A DNA stretch of 64,000 bases from JANXUR01 sp038229415 (GTDB lineage: Bacteria; Acidobacteriota; Terriglobia; Terriglobales; Acidobacteriaceae). Position numbers and translations under genes: made by a program. The DNA lies in contig JBBROM010000005.1 in the NCBI GenBank assembly GCA_038229415.1, positions 124,001-188,000 on the forward strand. Direction: 5' to 3'. Under the pieces are notes generated by a model that had not been told where the DNA came from, searched no databases, and saw only the letters and a program-made list of their open reading frames with translations. Numbering within the stretch: position 1 is the stretch's first letter; each line of letters begins with the position of its first letter. Positions 1-7,956 of the stretch are shown piece by piece.

Positions 1-938
1 CTGCCACCTGCCGGGGTCGCTGGCGTGGTGGATGGGGCTGCCGGCGGGGGCTCTACTCCTGCATTTTTCAGGGCGCGGTCCAGGATGGCGCGGAACTCCG
101 GAGCAGGGACGGCTCCGTCTACTTTTTGTCCGTTGATGAAGAGCGAGGGCGTTGCTTCCACGCCTAGCGCGTTGCCTTCCTTGATGGAGGCGTCCACGAC
201 TGCGGAGTTTTGCGCCTTCAGGCAAGCCTGCAACTTCGGTATATCCACGCCGTGCTTCTGCGCGACTTCGGTGGCAATGCGATCCACTCCGGCGTATTGG
301 CCCTCAACGGGGCCGCTGATGCTGCGTCCCTGTTGGTGAATGGTGTCCGCGAAATCCCAGTAGGCGTCGGCGTTTTGGGTGGCGAGGCACTCGGAGTCTA
401 CGGCGGCGTGCTTAGCCCAGGGGTGAATTTCGGTGAGGGGAAAATCCTTGTAGATGAAGCGAACTTTGTCGCCGTAAATCTTGGCCAGGTCGGGGAAGAT
501 CGTCTGGTGCATGCGCGAGCAGAAGGGGCACTGAAAGTCGTCGAAGTTGACGACGGTGACTTTGGCGTCCTTGTTGCCGCGAATGGGCCGATCCTTGATG
601 TCGATCTTGGCCATGATGTCGGCAAAGGGATCACCGGCGAGATCGACCTTGGTGATGCGGACGAGGGTCTTTTCGTCCTTGCTGATCAGGAAGTCGACCA
701 TATCTTTCTTTTCGCCGACCGCGACCGATATCGCGTCGTAACCCGGGAAGTCGGACGCAGGATGGCGGTCGCCGACGGCGATGGGAACCTGGCCGGGAAT
801 ACTGTACTTGGCGCGAATATGGGACTCGATGCGCTTGGCGAGGTCGGGCGAAGGAGACTGAGCCGAGCAGGCGAGGCAAAGGATGAGAGCAAGAGCGGCA
901 GAGCCGCGAATCAGGAACACGTAGAACCGCCTAGGCAT
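1..938 (-). CDS. DsbA-like thiol:disulfide oxidoreductase (partial, 3' end off window)
   Basis: Exported thioredoxin-fold oxidoreductase that should form or reshuffle disulfides in envelope proteins. Reading from ATG 938, residues 1-27 are a hydrophobic export signal; Cys24 could be a lipid anchor, but the residue at -3 is atypical. A small N-terminal domain (about 30-115) precedes the thioredoxin fold, with the active site CPFC at 137-140 and the cis-Pro loop TPSLF at 263-267. Two further Cys (184, 239) could form a second disulfide. The C-terminal tail is Pro/Ala-rich and runs off the left edge, so no stop is seen. larE ends 32 nt upstream on the same strand, so the two may share a transcript. 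No DsbB or VKOR partner is visible. Family assignment is firm; the substrate is unknown. Confidence 0.85.
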   Translation of the reverse strand, partial: MPRRFYVFLIRGSAALALILCLACSAQSPSPDLAKRIESHIRAKYSIPGQVPIAVGDRHPASDFPGYDAISVAVGEKKDMVDFLISKDEKTLVRITKVDLAGDPFADIMAKIDIKDRPIRGNKDAKVTVVNFDDFQCPFCSRMHQTIFPDLAKIYGDKVRFIYKDFPLTEIHPWAKHAAVDSECLATQNADAYWDFADTIHQQGRSISGPVEGQYAGVDRIATEVAQKHGVDIPKLQACLKAQNSAVVDASIKEGNALGVEATPSLFINGQKVDGAVPAPEFRAILDRALKNAGVEPPPAAPSTTPATPAGG

Positions 939-970
939 GGGATGGCACCAAGTTAAGTATCGCATGGAGG

Positions 971-1822
971 CTATTTCCGCGTGAGCATTTCCAGCGGCAG
1001 GACGGCGTTCATGGAGCCGGAGCGGAAGCCTTCGAGGTCGAGGGTGACGTAGGTGAAGCCGAGGGCCTTGAAGGTACGGGAGAACTCGGCGGCCATTTCT
1101 GGCGAGAGGGCGCGGGGCAGCTCATCGCGGGCGATTTCGATGCGGGCGATTTCGCCGTGATGGCGGACGCGGACTTGGAGGAAGCCGAGGGTGCGTAGGG
1201 CGTCTTCGCCCTGTTCGACTTGCAGCAGCGCCTCGCGGGTAACGGGGCGTCCGTACTCGATGCGCGAACTGAGGCAGGCGCTGGCGGGCTTCGACCAGAT
1301 GCGGAGCCCAGCCTCGCGGGCGAGGTCGCGTATAGCCTGCTTGCCGAGGCCGCAATCGAGCAGGGGCGCGGCCACGTGATGCAACCGGGCGGCGCGCTGG
1401 CCGGGGCGGAAGTCGCCCTGATCGTCGAGATTCACGCCGTAGGCGATCGCGTCGAAGCCGCGGGCGGCGCGGAATTGCTCCATCACGGTGAACAGCTCGT
1501 CCTTGCAATGGAAGCAGCGCTGCGAGTCGTTCTTCTGGTAGTCGGGCTGGTCGAGCTCGGTGGTGTGGATGACCTCGACCGGGATGCCCTGCTCCTGCGC
1601 GAAGGCAAGCGCGTCGGCAAGCTGGGTGCGGGCAAGCGAGGGCGAGTCGGCGATGACGGCTAGCATGTTGTGGACGCCTTCGCCATCGTTGCCATCAACG
1701 TTTAGCGCGCGGTGGGCTGCCCAGGCTAGATAGGCGGAGTCTACGCCGCCTGAGTAGGCGACTAGGACTCGGCCTAGGGAGCGGAGGCGGGTTGTGAGGG
1801 GGGTGGTCGGGTTGATTCCCAT
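971..1822 (-). CDS. larE: LarE-type ATP-dependent sacrificial sulfur transferase
   Basis: PP-loop enzyme of the LarE family, which adenylates and then thiolates a pyridinium dicarboxylate nucleotide during assembly of the nickel-pincer nucleotide cofactor of lactate racemase-type enzymes. The 283-aa length fits the family. The PP-loop SGGVDS is at residues 24-29. Cys103 and Cys106 (CFHCK) and Cys183 (SACLSSR) give the three-cysteine pattern. By family knowledge, single-Cys LarE proteins sacrifice the cysteine equivalent to Cys183, while three-Cys forms are reported to hold an iron-sulfur cluster instead. No larA, larB or larC is in the window, so the cofactor's user lies elsewhere. ATG 1822 is the natural start. 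The next gene (1915) is divergent. Confidence 0.88.
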   Translation of the reverse strand: MGINPTTPLTTRLRSLGRVLVAYSGGVDSAYLAWAAHRALNVDGNDGEGVHNMLAVIADSPSLARTQLADALAFAQEQGIPVEVIHTTELDQPDYQKNDSQRCFHCKDELFTVMEQFRAARGFDAIAYGVNLDDQGDFRPGQRAARLHHVAAPLLDCGLGKQAIRDLAREAGLRIWSKPASACLSSRIEYGRPVTREALLQVEQGEDALRTLGFLQVRVRHHGEIARIEIARDELPRALSPEMAAEFSRTFKALGFTYVTLDLEGFRSGSMNAVLPLEMLTRK

Positions 1823-1914
1823 GAATCTAGCTTAGACCAAATTGTGCTCTTCTGATACAACCGCTCCCCAAGGTGTAATATTGTGTCGATTTGACTTCGG
1901 AATCGGAGCCCGTT

Positions 1915-2652
1915 ATGAAGCCATATAGCTCAGTTCTCGCTTTTGCTCTGCTCGTTTTTGTCACGGCGGCCTTTGCCGAGAAGCGATTTGATCGCCCCGT
2001 AATCAAGCTAGCAAAGCCAACTGAATACACATTCATCAAACTTGACGACGTTCAGATTCCATCGCTGACCAAAGGCGATGTGACCGTGTCATGCCTAACT
2101 TATAGAGGCACGAAGCATTACTATGTTGAGATCGGTATCATCAACAGTACTAAAGAAGACCTCGTCGTGCCGGTGGATCTAGTTGACTTTAATAAGCCCA
2201 ATTACACCGTGATGAGGGCTGACCCGCGGACGGCTGCGGCTGAGTTGGAGAGCTTCACGCATACGCGTTTTGTGCCAACTGCCCCTCCAGTAGTCCCCCC
2301 AAGCGGGAGTACCACGACGATCAACGCAAACGCCACGACTTACGGAAATCAAACGCAGATCAATGGAACGGCGACGACGGTAAACGATAACTCTGGTCAG
2401 GCGGGCGCAAACTTCGGCAACGCGCTCGGCAACGCGATAGCCGCTCGAAGGTTTCAACATGTGCAGGCGAGCGCGGAGCGGTTCGCGGCATTCTTGGAGA
2501 CTTTCTCTCAGAATGTTCAGGCGCCGGTAGTCAGAGCAGGCGAGGCTAAGATTTTTGTGGCGACGTTCGATCAGCTCAAGCCGAAGAAGGCGCCTTTTAC
2601 CGTCACAATCCGCGTCGCTGGGCAGGATTTTATCTTCCAATACGCTGAATAG
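1915..2652 (+). CDS. secreted protein of unknown function
   Basis: A 245-aa exported protein I do not recognise. ATG 1915 is preferred over an upstream TTG at 1891 because GGAG sits 6 nt before it and the protein then begins with a clean signal peptide (charged start, hydrophobic core, AFA before the mature EKRF). The mature part has a beta-rich N-terminal half (about 30-110), an Asn/Thr/Gly-rich low-complexity stretch (about 140-180) and a C-terminal half ending in a strand-like segment. It lies alone on the plus strand between larE and gatB, with repeats after its stop. A periplasmic or surface role is inferred only from the signal peptide. Confidence 0.6.
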   Translation: MKPYSSVLAFALLVFVTAAFAEKRFDRPVIKLAKPTEYTFIKLDDVQIPSLTKGDVTVSCLTYRGTKHYYVEIGIINSTKEDLVVPVDLVDFNKPNYTVMRADPRTAAAELESFTHTRFVPTAPPVVPPSGSTTTINANATTYGNQTQINGTATTVNDNSGQAGANFGNALGNAIAARRFQHVQASAERFAAFLETFSQNVQAPVVRAGEAKIFVATFDQLKPKKAPFTVTIRVAGQDFIFQYAE

Positions 2653-2676
2653 CAGGCTCCGCAATCCCGAGCACCG

Positions 2677-2740
2677 CAAGGTCCCTCCACTGCGCACGTT
2701 CGCCGCGTTGCGGCTCGCTTTGCTTCGGTCGGGATGACAC
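2677..2740. repeat. interspersed repeat, GGTCCCTCCACT...GGTCGGGATGACAC family
   Basis: This stretch begins AAGGTCCCTCCACT and ends CGGTCGGGATGACAC, matching both ends of the element at 54532-54596, with a different middle. Shorter relatives of the right end are at 48651-48668 and 6394-6413. It is noncoding and lies just after a stop codon. Confidence 0.6.
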
Positions 2741-2777
2741 GATGGTGGCGGGGCGGTTTCGGAGCTTCGCTCCGATT

Positions 2778-2873
2778 GGGCAGGTGAGGCACCTGCCCCC
2801 ACATGAGTTGTGGCCGGCCGGTTTCGGAGCTTTGCTCCGAATTGACGGGCGAGGGCGCCCGTCCCCACACGAG
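2778..2873. repeat. two GC-rich hairpin repeats ahead of gatB
   Basis: Two similar units lie back to back. Each starts with a GGAGCTTCGCTCC-like small hairpin followed by a larger one: arms GGCAGGTG/CACCTGCC at 2778-2798, then GACGGGCG/CGCCCGTC at 2844-2863. Each ends CCCCACA. A third copy of the larger hairpin is at 42122-42142. They occupy most of the gatB upstream region. Confidence 0.55.
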
Positions 2874-2907
2874 CAGTGATGCTGCGGCGGGCCACTATAA
2901 TTTCGCT

Positions 2908-4407
2908 ATGGCTACTACGATGGCGTCTGAGGGTTTGACGCGGGACAGTTTTGAGGCGGTGATTGGGCTGGAGGTGCACGTCCAGTTGCTGACGGCGACC
3001 AAGATTTTTTGTTCGTGCTCGACGCAGGTTGGCAATCCGCCGAATACGAATGTTTGCCCGGTGTGTTTGGGGATGCCCGGGTCGCTGCCGGTGCTGAACC
3101 GCAAGGCGGTGGAGTTTGCGGCGCTGGCTGCGATGGCGATCCATTGTCGCGTGAATGAGACTTCGATCTTCGCGCGGAAGAATTATTTTTATCCTGACCT
3201 GCCCAAGGGCTACCAGATTTCGCAATATGACAAGCCGATTGCGGAGTTTGGATACATTGATGTGCCGTCGGTGTTGGTGAAGGATGGGCTGAAGCGCATC
3301 GGCATTACGCGGCTGCACATGGAAGAGGATGCGGGCAAGAGTCTGCATGACGGGTTTGCGGATTCGGCGACGAAGACGGCGATTGACTTGAACCGCACCG
3401 GCACGCCGCTGGTGGAGATTGTGAGCGAGCCGGACATCCGCTCGGCGGACGAGGCGTATGAGTACCTGACGCGGCTGCGCGAGATCATTCTGTACACCGG
3501 CGTGAGCGATTGCAACATGGAAGAGGGGTCGCTGCGCTGCGATGCGAATGTGAGCGTGCGTCCGCGCGGGCAGGAAAAGTTTGGCACCAAGGCGGAGATC
3601 AAGAATGTGAACTCGTTTCGCTTTGTGCGCGAGGCGATTGAGTACGAGATCGAGCGACAGATTGACGTGATTTTGGACGGCGGCACGATTGTGCAGGAGA
3701 CGCGGCTGTATAACTCGGCGGAGGGCAAGACTTACTCGATGCGGTCGAAGGAGCAGGCGCACGATTATCGGTATTTTCCGGAGCCGGATTTGCTGCCGCT
3801 GGTGGTGGATGCAAAGTGGCAGGCAGAGATTCGGTCGCGTCTGCCGGAGTTGCCCGAGGCGCGGCGCGCGCGGATGGTGGCGGAGTACGGCATCACCGAG
3901 CAGGATGCGGGCGTGTTGACGGCGAGTCGCGAGTTTGCAGATTGGTTTGAGGGCGCGGTGAAGGCGACGAAAAACGCTGGTTCGGCGAACTTGGCCAAGC
4001 GCGTGGCGAATTTAGTGCAGGGCGAGTTGATGGGTCGGCTGAAGGCGGCGGGGCTGGAGATTGCGCAGTCTCCGGTGACGATGGCCGGGGTGGCGCTTTC
4101 GGCGAATTTGGTGGAAGCGGGCAAGATCAGCGGCAAACAGTTGAAGGAGCTGTACGACATTTGCTTTGCCAAGAACGAAGATTTTGGCGCGGTGTACGAG
4201 CGCGAGAAACCGCAGCAGTTGAGCGACGCGTCGGCGATCGAGAAGATTGTGGATGAGGTGATTGCGGCGAGTCCGAAGCAGGTGGAACAGTATCGCGCGG
4301 GCAAGACGACGATGATGGCTTACTTTGTGGGTCAGGTGATGAAGGCGACCAAGGGTCAGGCGAATCCGGGTGTGGTGAATGAGGTGGTAGCAAGGAAGTT
4401 AGGGTAG
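2908..4407 (+). CDS. gatB: Asp-tRNA(Asn)/Glu-tRNA(Gln) amidotransferase subunit B
   Basis: Kinase/amidase-coupled B subunit of the GatCAB complex, which amidates misacylated Glu-tRNA(Gln) or Asp-tRNA(Asn) in the cytoplasm. The 499-aa length is typical. Family signatures are clear: VIGLEVHVQL near the N-terminus, the Cys-rich zinc site (CSCSTQ...CPVCLGMPG), YFYPDLPKGYQISQYD, and the helical tail plus YqeY-like C-terminal domain. ATG 2908 gives MATTMASEG; ATG 2920, in frame, is an alternative. Upstream in-frame codons run through the repeat region and are unlikely to be translated. gatA and gatC are not next to it. A tRNA-Gln (UUG) lies 42 kb away in this window, consistent with indirect Gln-tRNA formation. 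Confidence 0.95.
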   Translation: MATTMASEGLTRDSFEAVIGLEVHVQLLTATKIFCSCSTQVGNPPNTNVCPVCLGMPGSLPVLNRKAVEFAALAAMAIHCRVNETSIFARKNYFYPDLPKGYQISQYDKPIAEFGYIDVPSVLVKDGLKRIGITRLHMEEDAGKSLHDGFADSATKTAIDLNRTGTPLVEIVSEPDIRSADEAYEYLTRLREIILYTGVSDCNMEEGSLRCDANVSVRPRGQEKFGTKAEIKNVNSFRFVREAIEYEIERQIDVILDGGTIVQETRLYNSAEGKTYSMRSKEQAHDYRYFPEPDLLPLVVDAKWQAEIRSRLPELPEARRARMVAEYGITEQDAGVLTASREFADWFEGAVKATKNAGSANLAKRVANLVQGELMGRLKAAGLEIAQSPVTMAGVALSANLVEAGKISGKQLKELYDICFAKNEDFGAVYEREKPQQLSDASAIEKIVDEVIAASPKQVEQYRAGKTTMMAYFVGQVMKATKGQANPGVVNEVVARKLG

Positions 4408-4408
4408 G

Positions 4409-4498
4409 GTCGGGCCTGCTGGGGCGCGAATTTTTGTCCTGCTGTTACCCACCGCTTCCGCGGTGGGCTGACGACCATGCCGACCCTCCGGGGCACCG
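4409..4498 (+). repeat. REP-like repeat, copy 1
   Basis: About 90 nt in the same orientation as the copy at 5199-5287. Shared blocks are TTTGTCCTGCTGTT, the palindrome CCCACCGCTTCCGCGGTGGG (4448-4467), GGGCTGACGAC and CCCTCCGGGGCA. It sits to the left of a Y1 transposase. Confidence 0.7.
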
Positions 4499-4651
4499 AT
4501 TCCAATCGCGAGGGCTTACCTAAGCGCCCACTTGTGCTGGGGTCTGGAGGCTGGCCTATTTGTTCCGATTTGGGAACACCCTTAAAACTTTATGCCTAAT
4601 CACTGGCACCCCCAACTCTGGGGGCTTCAAGGCGGCTATGATGTGCGATGA

Positions 4652-4740
4652 AAGTGCCCCGTAGGGGCGGCATTGCTATTAGCCCACCGCGGGAGCGGTG
4701 GGTACGCAAGCAAGGGACGATGAGCCTAGTCGGGGCGACA
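4652..4740 (-). repeat. REP-like repeat, copy 2 (inverted)
   Basis: Inverted relative to copies 1 and 3. It begins GTGCCCCGTAGGGGCGGCAT and carries the palindrome CCCACCGCGGGAGCGGTGGG (4683-4702). It ends two nucleotides or so before the transposase start codon region, so it may also form its leader. Confidence 0.65.
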
Positions 4741-4744
4741 CAGC

Positions 4745-5188
4745 ATGTCTCATTCCCACGTATTGGTTCTAGTTCATTGCGCGTTCAGCACCAAGGGGCG
4801 TGTGCCAATCATTCCGCGTGACAAGTTAGGCGAGTTGTTCGCCTACATGGGCGGGATCGCGCGCAACCACGGAGTGACGCTGCTTGCGGTTGGCGGAATT
4901 TCGGATCATGTCCATGTGTTGTTGCGAGTAAGTGCGGATCAGAGTTTGGCGACGATTGTTCGCGATCTCAAGTCGAACTCGTCGCGGTGGATGCGGGAGA
5001 CGGTGCCGCAGTTTTCATGGCAGAAAGGATACGCCGGGTTCAGCGTAAGTCCGTCAAAAAAGTTGGCGGTGATGCGGTATATTGCGCGGCAGGAAGAGCA
5101 CCATCGGCGTAAGTCGTTCGACGAAGAGATTGTGGAGTTGTTGCAGGCTGCGGGCGTGGAATATGATCCGCGATTTGTGTTGGGGTAA
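4745..5188 (+). CDS. IS200/IS605-like Y1 (HUH) transposase, RAYT-type
   Basis: Single-strand DNA nicking/joining transposase of the Y1_Tnp family (147 aa, the usual length). The HUH metal site is HVH at 55-57 (SDHVHVLL). The likely catalytic tyrosine is Tyr112 in MRYIARQEEHH, the conserved YIxxQxxHH motif. The C-terminus (GVEYDPRFVLG) matches the non-IS, domesticated-looking subgroup. No tnpB is present. Three REP-like units flank it (4409-4498 and 4652-4740 upstream, 5199-5287 downstream), the arrangement of REP-associated tyrosine transposases that mobilise REP sequences in trans. All key residues are present, so it may be active. Confidence 0.88.
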   Translation: MSHSHVLVLVHCAFSTKGRVPIIPRDKLGELFAYMGGIARNHGVTLLAVGGISDHVHVLLRVSADQSLATIVRDLKSNSSRWMRETVPQFSWQKGYAGFSVSPSKKLAVMRYIARQEEHHRRKSFDEEIVELLQAAGVEYDPRFVLG

Positions 5189-5198
5189 GGTGTGAGGT

Positions 5199-5287
5199 GT
5201 CGCCCCTGCCGGGGCTTGAATCTTTGTCCTGCTGTTGCCCACCGCTTCCGCAGTGGGCTGACGACAATATTGCCCCTCCGGGGCATC
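5199..5287 (+). repeat. REP-like repeat, copy 3
   Basis: Direct copy of the unit at 4409-4498: GCCCCTGCCGGGGC, TTTGTCCTGCTGTT, core palindrome at 5238-5257 (one mismatch from copy 1), GGGCTGACGAC and CCCCTCCGGGGCAT. It closes the transposase-REP unit and abuts the stop of the convergent gene at 5291. Confidence 0.7.
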
Positions 5288-5290
5288 TTT

Positions 5291-6241
5291 CTAGTTGTGC
5301 TTCATGAACTTACTGTCTTTCTTGCCGGTTTCTTCGTTGTAGAGGGTTTCGATCCAGGCGTCGGCGGAGATGAAGTCGCCAGCATACTTCTTGTAGTCGG
5401 CCAGGATCTGATCTTTCTTCATTTGCTCCAGCGACTTACCTGCCTTCATGTTCTTTTCCACGATGGCCGTGGTTTCGCGAATCATCTTTACGAAGGCGCG
5501 CACGTCGTCGGGCTTGGAGAGTGGGCCGTGGCCCGGGATGATCTTCACGTCGGCGGGAACTTTGCTCAGCACCTCTTCGCAGGCCTTGACGATGCCTTCG
5601 GCGCTGCCGCCCGCCGTGATGTCTACGAACGGGAAGCCGTAGGTGACGAAGTCGTCGCCCATGTGGACGACGTTGGACTGCGGGAAGAAGACGATGGAGT
5701 CGCCGTCGGTGTGTCCAGAGGGAAAGAACATGGCGTGGATGTCTTCGCCGTTGAGGTGCACGGTGACGTCCTGCGCGAAGGTGACGATGGGCAAGCCGTT
5801 CTTTTCGGCGGCCTTCATGTCCATTGCCATGGAGCCGCCATTGCCGGCCTTACCGCCGGTGGTGAGGCGTTTGCGGACGTTGTCTTGCGCGATGATGGGC
5901 GTCTGATTGGACTGGAACAGGGCGTTTCCGCCGGTGTGGTCGCCGTGATAGTGCGTGTTGATGACGAAGCGGATGGGCTTGTCCTTGGCCTCAGGAATGC
6001 CCTTGAGGGCTTCGCGAATCTTATCGGCCAATGGGGCGAACTCGTCGTCGACCACGACGATGCCGTCGTCGCCGACGGAGGCTCCGATGTTGCCGCCCGC
6101 GCCTTCCAGCATATAGACCGTTCCGGCCACCTTGGTGACCTTCATTTGCACTTTGGAGAAGTCATTGCCTTGGGCGAAGGCGGCGAGAGACAGGGCTACG
6201 AAAATGATGGCGACGAGGGAGAGCTTTAGAGCTGGGCGCAT
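5291..6241 (-). CDS. exported MBL-fold metallo-hydrolase
   Basis: Metallo-beta-lactamase superfamily protein of 316 aa. Residues 1-24 are a signal peptide ending AAFAQ. The metal site HYHGDHTGG (HxHxDH) follows a strand ending in NTH, and later ligands are visible in SGHTDGDSIVF and PGHGPLS. It resembles the periplasmic quinoprotein-relay/cyclase-like MBL proteins common in Acidobacteriota and Proteobacteria rather than a known beta-lactamase. Substrate cannot be read from the sequence. It stands alone, convergent with the Y1 transposase, and starts at ATG 6241 ahead of a repeat-containing gap. Confidence 0.85.
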   Translation of the reverse strand: MRPALKLSLVAIIFVALSLAAFAQGNDFSKVQMKVTKVAGTVYMLEGAGGNIGASVGDDGIVVVDDEFAPLADKIREALKGIPEAKDKPIRFVINTHYHGDHTGGNALFQSNQTPIIAQDNVRKRLTTGGKAGNGGSMAMDMKAAEKNGLPIVTFAQDVTVHLNGEDIHAMFFPSGHTDGDSIVFFPQSNVVHMGDDFVTYGFPFVDITAGGSAEGIVKACEEVLSKVPADVKIIPGHGPLSKPDDVRAFVKMIRETTAIVEKNMKAGKSLEQMKKDQILADYKKYAGDFISADAWIETLYNEETGKKDSKFMKHN

Positions 6242-6353
6242 GGATTTCGATTCCTCCGGTGACCACAGGATTGTAGCTGAGCGGGTGGGGTTGGGGGAAC
6301 TGACAGCGAGGCTGGAGGTGCGTAGGGCGAAGGTGATGCGGGCTTAGTAGGGG

Positions 6354-6413
6354 TCCTTCGACTGCGCCTGTGGAATCGCTTTGCGCTTACACAGGCTCCG
6401 CTCAGGATGACAC
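6354..6413. repeat. interspersed repeat related to the GGGATGACAC family
   Basis: It ends GGCTCCGCTCAGGATGACAC and contains a hairpin with arms GCCTGTG (6366-6372) and CACAGGC (6390-6396). The right end resembles those at 2740, 48668 and 54596. It lies in the gap between a start codon and a convergent stop. Confidence 0.45.
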
Positions 6414-6480
6414 GGGTAAATTTTGCGGTTGCGTTGTGCGAGCCAAGGCGCGCGGCCTGCAATCGCATTGGTGCGGCAGT

Positions 6481-7884
6481 TTACCGCGCGGTGCGGAAGA
6501 GCTGCCAGAGCTGGTCGCGGCCGGTTTGGTAGATTACGTAGCCGGTATTGGCGAGGCCGGAAGTGGGATCTGAGCCGGTGGTCTCGCGGAAGAGGAGGTC
6601 GCCGGTGCCATCTCCGTCGGCGTCTATGGCGTCGATGAGTTCGAGTCGGGGGAGTTCGTCGAGGTGGCGCTCGTCGGTGGCGACGAGGAGCAGGCGGCGC
6701 AGGTCGCCGTTCAGGTCGGCGCGGGCGGCTAAGGTCACGTCGTAAGTGAGGGCTGGGGTTGCGGAGTTGCTGATAACGCTGGCGCTGCGGACGATGTGTG
6801 CCTTCACCGCGAGCACGAACTCCGGTTCATTCGAGTAGCTGAGGTCGAAGCTGCGCAGGTTGACGGAGTCGAAGATCACGTCGTCGGTGGGCGCTGGCGG
6901 CTTGGGGAGCTTTCTGGCAGACGTGCTCCTGGCGGGCGCGGCTGACTTGGAAGTGGAAACATGTGGCAGCAGGCCCAAGGTCCGCGCGCGGTTCAGCACT
7001 TCGGTGCGGGCCAGGGCGAGCATCTTCTTGCGGTAGGCCTCTTCTTCGCCAGGTTGAAAGTAAAACTTGTAGCTGCGTAGCTCGGGATTGTGTGCGGCGG
7101 AGAAGGCGGCATACACGGTGAGGCCGCCAGTGCTGGCGGCTGTGGCTAGTTCGGTTTCCGTGGGCAAATCTGACTCGCCCGCCTTGGACAGCGGCTTGCC
7201 GTGGCGAAGCTTGGGGCGGTCGGGATCGTCGTCGGGCGCAGCGTAGGCGCGCGATGGGGCGTCCTTGGCGTCTTCACGGTTCTTGTGGAGTACGGGCCGA
7301 TCATCGCTAGCGTCGCTGGCGTCAGTGGCGACGGAAGGCTTTGCGGGCGGTTTGGTGTCGGTGGGCGCGGGCGTGATTGGCGGAGTCTGGGCGGCGGGCT
7401 TCGACCCCGGCTTGTGTAGGATGGGGCGCTCATCTTCGGGATCTGCTTTCGGTTTGGCCGGGGCGGTGTTCAGAGTGGGCTTCTTGCCGCCGTAGCTGTC
7501 GTCGCCTGCACCAGGCTTCCAGTTGCCGCGTGCGACCCAGTGTCCGCCATATTGCTGGGGCTGAGTGATGGTGAACAGGCCGACCGACTGGCCGAGTTCG
7601 GTGGCTTCGTATACGGTGTCCCACTGAGCGGCTAAGGGCACGGGGGATGCTTGATAGGCTTGGGCGTCGTACCACTTGCCCCGGTCGAAGATGGCGATGG
7701 GCACCAACTGTGCCTTGCCTACCTTGGTGATCTGCACCAGTGCGATGGCGCGCGGGCCTTTGGGCAGTTCGCGCGGCTTGGGAGCGGCGTGTGTAGAGGT
7801 AAACGTTGCGCAGATAAAAAGAGCTGTGAACGTCAGGCGGCAGATGACGGCAACCGAGTGGCTGCGGTATAACGAGCAGTGCAT
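6481..7884 (-). CDS. secreted Pro/Asp-rich protein of unknown function
   Basis: A 467-aa exported protein. ATG 7884 is chosen because it gives a signal peptide (hydrophobic run ending THAA before PKPR); the reading frame stays open further upstream but would overlap bcp. The N-terminal domain (about 30-145) reads like a small beta-domain (GPRAIALVQITKVGK...GNWKPGAGDD). It is followed by a long Pro/Lys/Asp-rich linker (about 150-270) with repeated RPxLHK elements, and a C-terminal domain (about 280-467) ending in a strand-rich stretch (GDLLFRETTG...TGYVIYQTG). bcp is divergent, 72 nt away. I recognise no family. Confidence 0.6.
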   Translation of the reverse strand: MHCSLYRSHSVAVICRLTFTALFICATFTSTHAAPKPRELPKGPRAIALVQITKVGKAQLVPIAIFDRGKWYDAQAYQASPVPLAAQWDTVYEATELGQSVGLFTITQPQQYGGHWVARGNWKPGAGDDSYGGKKPTLNTAPAKPKADPEDERPILHKPGSKPAAQTPPITPAPTDTKPPAKPSVATDASDASDDRPVLHKNREDAKDAPSRAYAAPDDDPDRPKLRHGKPLSKAGESDLPTETELATAASTGGLTVYAAFSAAHNPELRSYKFYFQPGEEEAYRKKMLALARTEVLNRARTLGLLPHVSTSKSAAPARSTSARKLPKPPAPTDDVIFDSVNLRSFDLSYSNEPEFVLAVKAHIVRSASVISNSATPALTYDVTLAARADLNGDLRRLLLVATDERHLDELPRLELIDAIDADGDGTGDLLFRETTGSDPTSGLANTGYVIYQTGRDQLWQLFRTAR

Positions 7885-7956
7885 AGTCAATTGGATGCAA
7901 TCTTTCTGCGATCGAGCACGCGGGCGCGGATATGAGACCGGAAACGAGGAGAAGAC

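Larger units (their letters stand above)
4408..4744. other. intergenic region with REP-like repeats
   Basis: This 337-nt gap between gatB and the Y1 transposase holds two REP-like units in opposite orientation (4409-4498 and 4652-4740). About 150 nt between them contain a GGCACCCCCAACTCTGGGGG-type short hairpin (about 4602-4622) and nothing codable that I can support. Confidence 0.6.

Noticed and set aside
2179..3762. long open frame antisense to gatB (minus strand, 527 codons)
   Set aside because: It lies opposite a clear gatB, encodes Arg/His-rich nonsense without family motifs, and reflects the high GC content.
4409..5287. CRISPR array
   Set aside because: The repeats are about 90 nt, only three copies, in mixed orientation, and surround a transposase; no spacers of uniform size and no cas genes.
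5192..6229. long open frame antisense to the MBL hydrolase
   Set aside because: The sequence reads as the complement of a gene with HxHxDH and signal peptide; no ribosome site or motif supports it.
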